Assembly: GCF_000975265.2 (NCBI RefSeq)
Contig: NZ_CP083405.1
Span: 2,418,001 to 2,482,000 of the forward strand
Direction: 5' to 3'
Source of the DNA: Mycobacterium lepromatosis
GTDB taxonomy: Bacteria; Actinomycetota; Actinomycetes; Mycobacteriales; Mycobacteriaceae
Length of the DNA stretch: 64,000 nucleotides
Below the pieces are notes generated by a model, which searched no databases, had not been told where the DNA came from, and saw nothing but the letters and a program-made list of their open reading frames with translations. The position numbers and the translations under genes were made by a program. This document shows, one piece after another, positions 10,436-21,017 of the stretch; positions within the stretch are counted from its first letter, which is position 1, and every line of letters starts with the position of its first letter.

Positions 10436-12460
10436 ATGACCGACTTTCCGCATTTGTCATAGCCGGGATGAATCGGGGCCATGACAGTACACAACCGGGT
10501 CGTTATGGCGCCGATGAAAACCATGTATGGCACACCAAACGTGCTACCCTGCGCAGCGCGGCCGTGACTACATTCTCCTCCCGAACAAAAAGGTGGAGTC
10601 GTTCTGATCACGTTATTCACCAATGGAATTGACCATAATCTTCCAACGAACTCGGTGGGTTGCATCTAGCCATCGCCATCGTTGATACGCATCGTGCACT
10701 GGTGGAAATGTTGCACGAACACGGTATCAACACCCCGCATCAGATCGAGCACGCCGGGCTTGACAACCTGGGATCGAAGATACTTTAATGTCAAGCCGTT
10801 TAGGCCGTCGGCGATCCCTTCTTATCTGACCTGGCGGCCATCACCTGAGATCAGCAAGCAATACCTCTATCATGTGTTTTCAAATTTTTCAAAGCCACTG
10901 CGCGACGGGGCAGCCGAGGCCGGATAATGACAGGATCGATCTACACGCGGCACACGGGTACATGTTGCTGACCTCTTTCCTTACCCCACAGGTAATCTAC
11001 GTAACGCCGATTACCGGGGCAACCGGCACGATGTCGGGTGCACGTGGTGTTGAAGCAGGGGCCGCGATTCGGTCCTAGATCAGCGATGTCCTTCCGATCA
11101 TACTGCGTATCTCCGGGTACGAACGGAGGCGCTGCTGGGCAACCGTTACATGAACCCATCATTCAGCAACCAAACTCGTCTCCGCGGGCGTAGACACGTT
11201 CCACGTCAGCTGGGGCGTGATCGACCGAGTCGTCACCGAAATGGTCAACACCGTCGGTGCCGTTGACCGCAGTCAAACAGGTAGTCGATAAACCAATGAC
11301 CACCGTAAGAAGGATCCATGACACCGCTGGGGCCGAACACGCATCTTGGCCTATGAACGTGCTGATTTCAGCATAATGAAGCGTCAGCTGTGGCAGATCC
11401 AAACCTGCACAGCAAACCGCTGTCCGGGCAGGTAAACCGGATCAGTAAGTGAATTTCTTGTGAAAACTGTATCGAAATAATGGAACAACGCCTCACCGTC
11501 AATCTCCGCACAGAAAAAGACCGCGCACTAGGAGCACCCCGCTCCGCGCACGCCAAGCATGTAGTGCTGATCAGCGATGGCCCGGACGAGCTCGAGGCCG
11601 TTGATGTTGCCGACGGACGGGACCACCAGGTGACACTCTTCGAACTTAACGGCCAGTTGGGCAAGGACCTACGTTGGGCGTGCGTTCTGCACCCAGAAAG
11701 CTAACCTTTCCTACACTACCGGAGCAACGAGATCAAAATACCGCGTAAAAGCACAATTGGACCAAGCTGTTTCGGCTTATGACCTAACCGCAATCAGGCC
11801 AGACGCGATGGTGGCTACCGGCAGCCATGTCACCGTTCCGGCAATCCTGGACGTTGACCTATCCCACGTACACACTGGACCGAGGTTACGCCACCTGCCC
11901 GGAAAGGTCACGTCGGATCCGGACTCGCAACGACTGAGCGTTGTTTGCGACGGGTGTGTCCCGCTGCCGTTCGAGTAACCACCCACACATGGATTCCTAT
12001 CAGTCAATTAGTCAGCGTCATCGGCGATGACCTTGTGGCCCTAAAATCTGCCGAATTTCTAGCTACCCCAAGCGCAAGATCTAGCACGTCGATCGACTCG
12101 ACCGGCTAGGTCGTCGCCGTTCATGTTCGAACGAATCACGACCGGCCGTGTCTTGTACACACCTGCAGGTGAAGCCGCCCGGGCCCTGGCCGCTGACAAC
12201 ATCATGTTGGCCGGAACGCTCGATCCCGACACCATCCTGTTCGACTACGTAGTTACCACTATGACCGTAATCGATGTGTACACCACCAACGATTGCGGCG
12301 ACCTTGTCCTTATTCGCCAAGCAACCGAGCACGGCGCACGCCGCCTGGGCTGTGTGATTAACAAAGCAGATGTAGCCATGACCCAAGCATCTAATACCCG
12401 CACTGACAGCGTCGCAGTAGTTGTGGCGTTGCGCACAAGCTCACAACCGTGCAGGCTGAC
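10436..12460 (+). pseudogene. FadH-like 2,4-dienoyl-CoA reductase / old yellow enzyme remnant
   Basis: Starts at ATG 10436 with MTDFPHLS, then MTVHNRVVMAPMKTMYGTPN, the typical N-terminus of NADH:flavin oxidoreductases. Later pieces read IDLHAAHGYMLLTSFLTP (near 10940, the catalytic HAAHGYL motif), GVDTFHVSWGVID, VDVADGRDHQVTLFELNGQL (near 11600, the second FAD/NAD domain) and DLSHVHTGPRLR near 11860. The C-terminal part near 12300 resembles LIRQATEHGARR. This is the two-domain architecture of bacterial FadH. Many stops and frameshifts. From memory it is not in this position in Mtb. Confidence 0.75.
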
Positions 12461-12839
12461 TGGCCTTGATGGTAGACAACACCATTATCGATGAACCAAT
12501 CGGCCAATCCGTTACCAACCCGGATAGCACCGGATCTACGGCAAAGAAACCATTGGCGCCTTCTACAAAACCAACATTGTGGCCAATCATTGGCGATAAC
12601 GTTCGAAGAGAAGTTCCCCCTCCAGATCACTCATAGAGATATGCTGCAGTGTACTATATCACCAACAATTTGAATAGATTATCCACCAGCTCCGTTCGTG
12701 GAGTGGTCATCTGCTGCATAAACGACGTCGGGCTCATAACCAACATGTTCCTCTACTGGAATCCCGACGCCATGACGTTCGGTGAGGAAAAGTGAACCCC
12801 CAAGCCACTGCAGTCACCGAAACCACTTGTTTCAATTTC
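12461..12839. other. decayed stretch with no recognisable gene
   Basis: Lies between the FadH-like remnant and the 13E12-type remnant. Short chance frames only. No family recognised. Confidence 0.4.
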
Positions 12840-14225
12840 ATGTCAGTAGTTTTCTGTGGGCATTTTCTGTCGGCGCGTTCTACTAGTTTTGCACCTGTGA
12901 GGTCGGTTGCAGTTGTTGATTGGAAGGCGATCACAGCTGCGTTTGATGCGTTGGCAGGGCGGCTACGCTGGACGTCGACGCATTAACTAGCCCGGAACGA
13001 TTGGTGTTGTTGGAGCGTGGTTAGCGCATGCGCCGTCGGTTGCCCGCAATGAAGCATACACTGATCAATTCCATTGCCCACCAAGCCACTCCCGAAGAGC
13101 CTGAGGCAAGCTTTCGCGCGCGATCGACGAGGTAAACACTTGATCAACCGTGCCGAAGCGCCCCGACGTATCCGGGAGGACGCCGATTTCGGTGAACGGC
13201 ACGTCAATCACCGGCGAAGCGCTAACACCCGCACTGGCCACCACAGCGCAGCGCGCCGGACACTCGGCAGCGTCCCAGTCGCGGTGATCCACCCGTTGTG
13301 CCACCAACTGCCTGGCTGAGTCGGCGCCTCGACTAGAAAACATAACGAAATCAATAAAACCCAGGCGAAGAAACCAATTTCGTCACGAACACCTGACCAG
13401 GCTAGCCGATCGACTCGCCGACTACCCCAACCCAGATAGCACCTATAGCAACAACGACCGCGCACGACGACGCGAACTAACGTTGGGCAATCAAGAAGCC
13501 AACGGCATGTCGGCGCTGCGCGGCGTGATCACCCTCGAGTTGCACGCCACTTTAGAAGCTGCGTTAGCCAAATTGGCCACCATCGGCATGTGCAACCCCG
13601 CCATGGACGGCCCACCTTCTAAACAGGACATCGACAAAGACACCGAGACCCCGCGTAGCGCAATTATGATGGGATCGATACCGCGTTGCACACCCTGCTG
13701 GATTCGGAAAAATATTCCAACATAACATGTTACCGGAATCCATTATCGTCACCACGACACTTAGTGAGCTGGAGGACGCCGCCGACAACGACAAGATACT
13801 CACCGGCTGCTGCACCATCGTACCCATGAGCAACGTGATCCGCCTGACACCGCAAACCCGCCATTATTCAATAAAGACAAAGCCGGATATCCACCACACC
13901 AAGCGACTCACCCTCCCACACAGCGAATAGCTATTGTACGCCAAAGACCGCAACTGCGCCGCACCGGGATGCACCGTACCCGACTACTACTACTGCGAAG
14001 TTCGCCATACCACTGCTTACACCACCTACCGCACCACCAACATCAACAACCTGACCTTTGGCTGCGGCCTCCAACACCGCCTCCTCAAACCCGACGTCTG
14101 GACCACCCGAAAACACGCCAACGGCAACACTCAATGGATCCCACCACCCCCTTAGACCACAGCCAGCCCAAAAACCAACACCTTCATGACACCCCGAAAA
14201 ACTCCTGCAAGCCAGAAACAATAAT
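12840..14225 (+). pseudogene. 13E12 repeat-family protein remnant (DUF222 plus HNH)
   Basis: Starts at ATG 12840 with MSVVF and soon VRSVAVVDWKAITAAFDALA. Further pieces are RLVLLERG near 13000, TLGNQEANGMSALRGVITLE near 13470-13530, MCNPAMDG near 13590, and PESIIVTTTLSELEDAADND near 13730-13790. The C-terminal HNH part reads LYAKDRNCAAPGCTVPDYYY (near 13935) and HRLLKPDVWTTRKHANGNTQ with WIPPP. This order is that of the mycobacterial 13E12 family, a DUF222 domain followed by an HNH nuclease-like zinc site. Several frameshifts, and stops at 13928 and 14153. The usual histidine-rich HNH core is partly disturbed. Confidence 0.82.
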
Positions 14226-14312
14226 AGCCCGAGTGCGGTGTAACGGCCGTGTGCACCTGGCGCTGTGGGGCGCGCTGCTTGGACAACGTTTCATCGTGCA
14301 TATGCTAAAGCC

Positions 14313-14717
14313 ATGGCGACGATCTTCACCAAAATCATTAACCGTGAACTACCCGGCCGTTTCGTCTACGAGGACGACGGTGTCGTCGCATTCCTCACTA
14401 TTGAGCCGATGACACAAGGCCACACGCTAGTAGTGCCACGCGCCGAGATTGATCAGTGGCAGAACGTGGATCCTGCATTATTTGGTCGTGTCATAGCCGT
14501 AAGTCAGCTGATCGGCAAGGGCGTATGCCGTGCGTTTAACACCGAACGCGCCGGGGTGATTATCGCCGGATTTGAAGTACCCCATCTGCACGTCCATGTG
14601 TTCCCTACCCACAGCCTGAGCGACTTTAGCTTTGTCAATGTCGACCGCACTCCGTCATCGGAATCCCTCGACGCGGCGCAGGCCAAAATTAAGGCAGCCC
14701 TAGCTGAGCTGGCGTAA
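14313..14717 (+). CDS. HIT-family nucleotide hydrolase/transferase
   Basis: A 134-residue histidine-triad protein, full length for the family. It has the HIT signature HLHVHVF at residues 91-97, with His91, His93 and His95; the last acts as nucleophile in the family. The N-terminal part [11 protein letters not shown] and the block [15 protein letters not shown] are typical of HIT proteins that cleave nucleoside phosphoramidates such as AMP-lysine. Start chosen at ATG 14313 (MATIFTKII); the frame is open upstream to 14265 but that extension has no family resemblance. The flanking 13E12 remnant and phoR are dead. Counterpart of Mtb Rv0759c. Substrate in the cell is unknown. Confidence 0.95.
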   Translation: MATIFTKIINRELPGRFVYEDDGVVAFLTIEPMTQGHTLVVPRAEIDQWQNVDPALFGRVIAVSQLIGKGVCRAFNTERAGVIIAGFEVPHLHVHVFPTHSLSDFSFVNVDRTPSSESLDAAQAKIKAALAELA

Positions 14718-14764
14718 ATTGGCAGTCGTTGCCGTGTTCAAACGTGCGTGGACACCTCGCTTAC

Positions 14765-16125
14765 TCGCGGCAGTGTGACATAGCAGCAGCCCTGTCCCGG
14801 TGCGGTTGTCACAGTGACTACACCACCGTAGGCGCGATCGACAGCCTCAGTCCGATACAGCCACTGGCCCGTATTCGAGATGAGTCGGTGCAATAGAACC
14901 GCTCAAAGAGCCACAACGCCTCCTCTTGACTCATGCCTAGACCCTGGTCAGCCACTTCGAGCACCGCGTCGTTGCCATAGGTGCCGACTCGCACGGTGAC
15001 GTCGACGCTTTCCGAGGTGTGCGATAAGTCATCGGCAACAAGGTTACTCAGTATTTAGTATATCCGGTGCTCATCACCGTGCACCTCGGGGTCCCGGTAC
15101 CGTCGAGGACTTCCGTGGTGATCTTGTGATTGGGGTAGATTGCCTGCGCGTCGTGTACGGCATCGCTGAACAGCACCAGCAAATCGACTCGACGGCGTTC
15201 GAGCGGCCATTGCACATCCAGGCAGGCAAGCAGCAACAAATCGTCCACCGGCAGGCCCATCTGGCTTGCTTCACTTTCGATCCGCGACATCAACATGGCC
15301 ACGTCACAGGCCACGCCCTGCCGATACAACTCAGCGAACCCGCATGGTGGTCAACGGAGTGCATAGTTCGTGGTTGAAGTCAGTGATGAACTGCCGAATC
15401 CTGTCCTCTGAAACCACGGGCCGTTTCGACAAAAGACTTCGAGGGTGCCAGTGTTTCCTGAATCTGGGTAAGCATTCCGTTGATCACCAACGAAAGTCGA
15501 TCCATATCGGTTTTGGTATCACGTTCCGGCACAAGACGATCCAACTGGCCCGCGGTTATCACCGCAGCGTTTTGTTCGGCTTCAGTCAACGGCCGCAGAC
15601 TACGGTGCACGACCGCATAATCGACAATCCCGACCACAATCAGCACCGCCACCCCGATGCCAAACCAACGACCGAACCGTGTACTGAACATCGGACAGAT
15701 CGATCGCGACCGTGATCAGGTCGTGTTGCCTCCGCACCGACACCACACTCGCCAACTGAATGTCAGAACCGTTGACCGATGGCAAAGTCGTCGGATTAAG
15801 GCCCACATCATTGTTGGACGGAAGTGTCGGTTCAGCGTTGCGGTCGTTGATGGCCGTAGGTGGTGCTGTCGCAAGCCAATACCCCCGTGCATAGAACTTT
15901 GACGGTGGCAGCCTGGGCCTGAGCGCGCATGAAGTGAACCTGTCCCCGGCCGTTACGGGCCCTGTACCCAACTTCGGGATACGTCGAACAGCGTCGAGTC
16001 TAATCCGGTTGGTCAATCCCTAGCGCAAGATTGAGACGACCGCAACTCCCGAGTTCACTAAGCCGCAGATCACCAGCGCCAGGATGGCGGCGACCAAGCC
16101 GACACGCGATAACATTCCACGTCAC
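14765..16125 (-). pseudogene. phoR: sensor histidine kinase PhoR remnant
   Basis: Minus-strand pieces follow the PhoR kinase order. An extracytoplasmic sensor fragment with NNDVGLNPTTLPSVNGSDIQ lies near 15760-15820 and VAIDLSDVQYTVRSL near 15690. A HAMP-like segment reads RSLRPLTEAEQNAAVITAGQ near 15570. The His-kinase dimerisation part is damaged near 15380. YRQGVACDVAMLMSRIESEA near 15290 is followed by MGLPVDDLLLLACLD, and an ATPase piece LEVADQGL near 14940. At least six frame changes. It follows phoP on the same strand as in Mtb. Confidence 0.85.
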
Positions 16126-16199
16126 AATGTTGTGCCATAGCAGTAATCGCCATATCGTGTGAGTCCACAGGCAGCAACTCAGCGCTGCTACCGCAACAC

Positions 16200-16895
16200 A
16201 TGACCTACCCCGCGCAAGGTGTGCAGCAACCCCTTCTCCCTGGTGTCAATCCTGCGGCGCAGATACAACACATATAAGACTTGACCATGTTGACGACGCC
16301 ACCAAACTCTATAGCAATAGCACCACACGTGGACGAGGGATTTGGGGTTTGTTCAAGACTGCGCCAGCGTTGATAACAACGTGGCGCAGCAACGTGAATT
16401 CGATAAGGAAAACGATACCAATTAGCTGGCCTTCCAGGCCTCGTGAGTCTTCTCATCGAGTTCGAGAGCGGTGAAGGGTTAGGCGAGCACTTCAAGGTGC
16501 CGCCCTGCCTTTGTCGGCGCGGCGCCATATGACCCGCAGCCTAATGAAGATCTCCTCGAGACTGAATGGCTTTGTCACCATAGTCGTAGCTGCCCAGGGG
16601 TAGACCGGCGATGCTTGTTCTGCATCGAGTCGCGCGCGATCAGGAACAACGCCGGGGCGTTAATGCCGCTGGCACGTAGCCGGCGCAGCACCCCGAAACC
16701 GTCCATCCCCGGCATCATCACGTCCAAGATCACCGCGTCCGGCCCGAGTTCCGCGTTCCCGGTCCAGCGCCGCGGCCTCTAGGGACACGGCGTGGACCTC
16801 AAAGCCCTGGAATTTAATGGAACCGAGAGCAGTCCGACAATGTTGGCTTCGTCGTCAACAGCGAGGATACGCGCCTCCAGGGTGGTTTCGCTTAA
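16200..16895 (-). pseudogene. phoP: response regulator PhoP remnant
   Basis: The minus strand reads EARILAVDDEANIVGLLSVP near 16830-16880, then PDAVILDVMMPGMDGFGVLR near 16690-16750 with the phospho-acceptor Asp still in place. The OmpR-type DNA-binding half continues as LELDEKTHEAWKAS near 16430 and YLRRRIDTREKGLLHTLRGV near 16220-16270. Frameshifts lie near 16760, 16600 and 16480, and stops occur in the C-terminal half. In Mtb PhoP controls polyketide lipids and EsxA secretion; that control is absent here. Confidence 0.88.
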
Positions 16896-17140
16896 GAGAG
16901 GACCCGCTTGCCATCGAGTTCACATCTCTCGCACTCAGTTGGACGCTAGTTCCCAGTGAATGTGTAGTTCCTGGGAATCAGTTACCAAATGGTCTGCCAA
17001 GAGTTGGCCAATAATCGCCTCAGCTGCCAAGACCCTGCTGAGGTTTCTTAGCGCGTTACACATAGACTCACTCCATGTATCTAATGTATCTAGGCAAAAG
17101 CATCGCAACTATGGCGACCACACCAACAAGATTCCGGCCT
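16896..17140. other. decayed stretch upstream of phoP
   Basis: No gene recognised. It holds a 9-bp tandem duplication at 17075-17092. It marks the junction between the Rv0757-like segment and the exonuclease VII fragment. Confidence 0.4.
17075..17092. repeat. 9-bp perfect tandem duplication
   Basis: Two exact adjacent copies of ATGTATCTA in non-coding sequence. Confidence 0.9.
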
Positions 17141-17244
17141 GCCGCGACGAAAGCGAGCCTTAACCCCACCGGAGCGGGCTGTAGCCTGCGCAGCAGGGCT
17201 CTGGGTGACAACGGCAGCACCGGCTTGAACGCAATGGCCAGCAT

Positions 17245-17455
17245 GCTGAGAATCGATGACGACCTGGCGCACGCTGGCCTGCCGTGCGTTTCGCTATCCG
17301 CAACACCGCTGTCCAGGGACCCAACGCGGTCAGCCAGATTGTCGAGGCGTTGCGGGAACTGGATCGCAATGTTGACGTCGAGGTGATCGTGGTGGCCCGA
17401 GGCGGTGGTAGCGTTGAGCACCTGCTGACGTTTTCCGATGAAACGCTATACCGCG
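17245..17455 (+). pseudogene. xseA: exonuclease VII large subunit fragment
   Basis: Reads [20 protein letters not shown] followed by [13 protein letters not shown] and [20 protein letters not shown] with TLYRAIA. This is the central catalytic-core motif of XseA (VARGGGSxEDLxxFxDExxxRAI). Only about 70 residues are recognisable. The sequence expected next (VVSAVGHE) is missing and replaced by unrelated coding-like sequence. Upstream, the frame has a stop and loses the match. XseA with XseB degrades single-stranded DNA. A functional copy would have to be elsewhere. Confidence 0.75.
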
Positions 17456-17866
17456 CGATCGCGGATCGCCTGTTGCGTCCGAACAGGTTAGTCAATCTGG
17501 TGACAACGCCCGGCAGTTTACTCGATCTCCTGATCGCGGAGGGCGGCGGGTTGCAACACGCTGCAACCGAGCGGGCTAGCCGACCGGCTGTTCGCCGAAG
17601 ACGGCCGGATCGACAGGTTGACGACAAAGGACAGATCACTCGAACAGCTCACCAACTTTGGTTGACACCCTGGGTAAACTGATGCCCGGGATGGAAGCGC
17701 TAGAGCCACGCTATCGCCACCCTGCAAGACGCCGCTTCCGCGCTGTCCCTGATGGTCAACACACCCAGCAACATCACCTAACGCATCCTACCCCGCCGCG
17801 CCACTCACCTCAGCACCCACCGTCCCGGTCGGTGCGGTCGCAACGCGTCATCGACGCCGACGAATA
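17456..17866 (+). pseudogene. unrecognised coding-like remnant before tRNA-Thr
   Basis: Three frames in succession read like one protein. [20 protein letters not shown] is at about 17485, [20 protein letters not shown] at about 17590, then [14 protein letters not shown] at about 17660, LQDAASALSLMVN at about 17730, and SVRSQRVIDADE before TAA 17864-17866. The helix-rich, hydrophilic character suggests a C-terminal region of a mycobacterial conserved protein. I do not recognise the family. It joins the xseA fragment without a visible boundary, so the region is a fusion of two gene remains. Confidence 0.4.
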
Positions 17867-17892
17867 AACAGTTAGGCTTGCACCGGCTCTAC

Positions 17893-17967
17893 GCCTCCTT
17901 AGCTCAGTGGTAGAGCACTCGCCTTGTAAGCGAGCGGTCGTCAGTTCAATCCTGACAGGGGGCTCCA
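17893..17967 (+). tRNA. tRNA-Thr (anticodon TGT)
   Basis: A complete cloverleaf can be folded by eye. The acceptor stem GCCTCCT pairs with AGGGGGC (one U-G pair), the D arm is GCTC/GAGC, the anticodon stem CTCGC/GCGAG has loop CTTGTAA giving anticodon TGT, and the T arm is GTCAG/CTGAC with loop TTCAATC. TCCA follows, so discriminator U and an encoded CCA are present. It reads threonine ACA codons and lower-case wobble partners. All stems are intact, in contrast to the dead sequence on both sides. Confidence 0.97.
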
Positions 17968-19084
17968 ACTTTCACTGCATGCGTGATCTTGAGCGCACAG
18001 TTACGATAGCAAGTTAGTCAGATCGGTTGATAGGCCAGCCAAGCTGCCACCCACCCACGTCAATAACGTCATGAGTAACCGCTACGGGGAACTGAACGGT
18101 CGCCGCACCGACCTCGTCGACACTGGCTTGAACCGCATGCACAATCGTCGTTGGATCGCCAGTGCATAAGGTAAGCTCCAATGTTGTAGGCCGCAAATTA
18201 CGGCACCATCATAATACATATTGCGCGTGTCGACGAACAGCTTGGTAAGCAAGGACGCCGACGAGATCCCATGTACCAGCTTTCAACCCTGTGGAGGATC
18301 GCCCCGCACCACGACGACGTCGGTGTTGAGCAAAGAGTGATTGATCATGAGCAAAAGATCGGGGGTTTTGACGTTCATCAACGTCCCCGACCGCGATCAA
18401 AAATTCTCTTAAATACGCGACGTCGATGATCTGGCTATTCGCGGCGCGGATCGGGTAGGCCATGGCGGTGGAATACATCGTTTGAAGTGCGCTGGTAAAG
18501 CCCTAGTGAAAACCACCCCCCTAAGATTGGTGGCACCTGACGCCAGCATCAGGACAAAGGGACATCTGAGCGTCCAAACGCCCGGGCCTACTAGATATAG
18601 TAGATATAGCAGGACTGTGGGATTGATCTGCGGTAAGGCATCGAAAATGCCAGCGTTGATTTTATTGAGCACGGCCAACACCTGCGGGGTTCATTCTCAG
18701 CATGTCAACCAACAGCTCAGCAGTCTGTTGCATCCTGATCAACTTCGACTCGAAGAGCCCAACGAGGGGCCCTGCGACGCGAGCACGTTAGCGATGTCCT
18801 ACGCCTGTTGCTGGTCCAGCTGAGTTGAGCTCCGCGCACCACAGTGTCGATCGGGCTTGCCTCATTGCCCATCGACTGCCCGTACCAGACGAAGTCAAGG
18901 ACGATCGACTGCTGAGGACTACCGCCGTCCCGGCGACATCGTGGCCGGATCAGATCGCGGCCACACAGCGACTCGGTGGTAGCATTGATCACTACACCCG
19001 GCATGTGGCTGAACGAGTTGCCAATCCGAGTGTCATCAAGCGTGGAAACGGCTTAACTAACTACGCCCGGCGGCCCCCTGCATC
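17968..19084 (-). other. decayed stretch with unrecognised minus-strand coding remains
   Basis: The minus strand has several short readable pieces: AVLNKINAGIFDALPQINPT near 18650, SSASLLTKLFVDTRNMYYDG near 18230, and GDPTTIVHAVQASVDEVGAA near 18130. They look like pieces of one or two former genes, but I cannot assign a family. From gene order, remains of Mtb Rv3480c-Rv3482c would be expected on this strand. A 9-bp tandem duplication at 18592-18609 repeats three codons (LYL). Confidence 0.35.
18592..18609. repeat. 9-bp perfect tandem duplication
   Basis: Two exact adjacent copies of TAGATATAG. On the minus strand this duplicates a three-residue Leu/Tyr unit in an otherwise readable remnant. 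Confidence 0.9.
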
Positions 19085-19350
19085 GATGTGGAGATGGCCG
19101 CTTCCGTATCCGTATGTGATACCGCCACTGCGCTCAGAGCGCGCACTAACTGCTCGTGCTACGCCGCCGCCTGGTACTCCGGAGTGTACACGCCGAACAA
19201 CGCTGCCATGGCTGTCGACACCTCATCGCCGCCCGCCGCCACCTACTCAGTCGTCGGGATGAGTGCGGCCGGCTTTGCCGACCATCACCGAGACACCGAT
19301 CCGCGCTACACCCGCTGTCGCCATCTCCATGCATATCCGACACTACAAGA
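19085..19350 (-). pseudogene. PE-family protein remnant
   Basis: The minus strand reads AGGDEVSTAMAALFGVYTPE then YQAAA, a stop, then HEQLVRALSAVAVSHTDTEA and AISTSMQ. This fits the PE domain C-terminal half (ADEVSxAxAALFGxYxxEYQALxAxxAxFHExFVxAL, ending YxxTEAANA). The N-terminal part survives only as MATAGVARIG-like sequence in another frame. PE proteins pair with PPE proteins for ESX export. No open PPE partner is visible downstream on the same strand. One in-frame stop and a frameshift make it dead. Confidence 0.72.
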
Positions 19351-20399
19351 ACAACGACATCGCCGCCCCTCGGTGCTATAAGATACTAAACATTATGGCG
19401 CCCAACAGCAGAGTGCGGGTGAAAATCGATAGAAATGATTACAGAGCCGCTGCCCCGACCGACGGTGCACTGAGTCGCTGAATATTTCAGGGAAGGCTTT
19501 TGCAAGCCCCGTTTTTCGAGCAGTGGATGATGCATAAATACGAAGTACGTCGTGTGATCGTCACCTCCTGGTGGTGACATTAAGATCCCGACCGCACTCA
19601 CAATGCTATCTACGTTCTTCACGAAGTCAGGACTACTACTGCCGCCCGACAGGCTGTACACGCTGGCTTCCACCACATCGCCATCTATAACTCTTGATGG
19701 CGCCGCAAGTCTCACCAGTAATGGCACCAACCTGGCAGAACAACATACCTACCTGAATCTGATTTTCGCTCAACATATTCCGGAGCAGCTGGCTGTCTAC
19801 ATCACCGCTTGGATCACCCAGGTTGGGGTCAAGGAGGATGATCGCGGCTTCTTACTGTCGCCTTCGTTTTCGCTTGCGGTTATCCCGTCCAGCGGGACAT
19901 CTTGCCCGTAGGGCCACACCGAACCGTCATACGGGTCGCAATGTTCATATGGTCGTGCGATAGGAACTACCGTCGTTGTCTCGGGTTGCGCAAGCCGCGG
20001 TGCACATGCCACTTTCATCCCGGAGCTAGCTACCCGAAGTCCGGTAATATTCGACGGGCGACATACTCGTGAATACTGTCTGGGCTATGACCGCGGCGCC
20101 GGCCAATCCCAATCTTCGCAATCACCTTATGGCCGAGCACGTTTCCCCTATACAGCCGTAGATTGAGCGCATCAAAACACAAGATTCACTCAATCATGAA
20201 CCTTTTTCAGGTTTAATGCCGCTTCCTTCGGTGAAAAGAATGACAATTATGGCTAAGGCGTTACCCAGTCGAGCAGCGTGAACGTGCGGTTTAGGGTAGT
20301 GCTCGATCCCCTCGGTTATTATCGACCGGTTCAACCCACACCGTTGTGGATATTTACCGCACCGATGCGCTGTTAACCACCGTCGACACCCCGCAGAGG
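19351..20399. other. decayed stretch with no recognisable gene
   Basis: The minus-strand frame 19386-19730 (114 codons, DGDVVEASVYSLSGG and SIVSAVGILMSPPGG) and the frame 19797-20018 are open and may be parts of one former gene. No family is recognised on either strand. Confidence 0.35.
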
Positions 20400-21005
20400 G
20401 ATGTATGAGCGCGGGCGCAAGACGGCCGCCTACCCCCCGTGCCGTAAAGGATCTTAGGAGGCTGGAGAACTGGATGACGCGCGATGACGGGCTCTCTGGA
20501 GATTACCCGGAGAAAAACACCGCACCACGATCCCCGATGGCAAAGATGCCCAGCATGCCGCCGAGGCTACTCGACCGTGACTGCACCGCCACAGCTCCCA
20601 ACCACCGACTGTGGGGTGGCCAGCGTACCAGATTAAAGACACCGATATGCTCACCACAGCGCTCAAGATGTCACGGTGGCGTCGCAACCATCACGGCCGT
20701 AGCCTTGGAAAGGGTTGGATTCATCACTGCGAATGGCAGGCAGTCAGTGTGCGTCGATCGTGTTCACCGATGCAAGCAGACCGAGCAGTCCGTTTCGGAC
20801 GGGCCAGCTGCGGGACCTCGACAACGTCGAGTACCCGACGATGACTGAATCGAGCGAGTCTACAACCGACGCAGACGTTTTCTGGGGTTAGTTGGACCTG
20901 ATGCGTGAAGTTGTGTAGACCAGCGACACGTGCCGCCGGTAGTGCAACAGATCTGTCGGGCTGTGGTGGCTCGTGGCTGGTAGTCGTAAAGCTGCCTGCT
21001 ACGAA
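20400..21005. other. decayed stretch before the recombinase element
   Basis: The plus frame 20405-20848 is open for 147 codons, but its composition (many Arg, Pro and Ser residues) looks like a chance opening. Nothing recognised. The upstream end of the recombinase element should lie between here and 21018, but I see no inverted repeat that would mark it. Confidence 0.3.
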
Positions 21006-21017
21006 CAGGAGATCGGG

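Noticed and set aside
20405..20848. Plus-strand open frame of 147 codons before the recombinase module
   Set aside because: Composition like a shadow frame and no family resemblance; could not be supported as a cargo gene.
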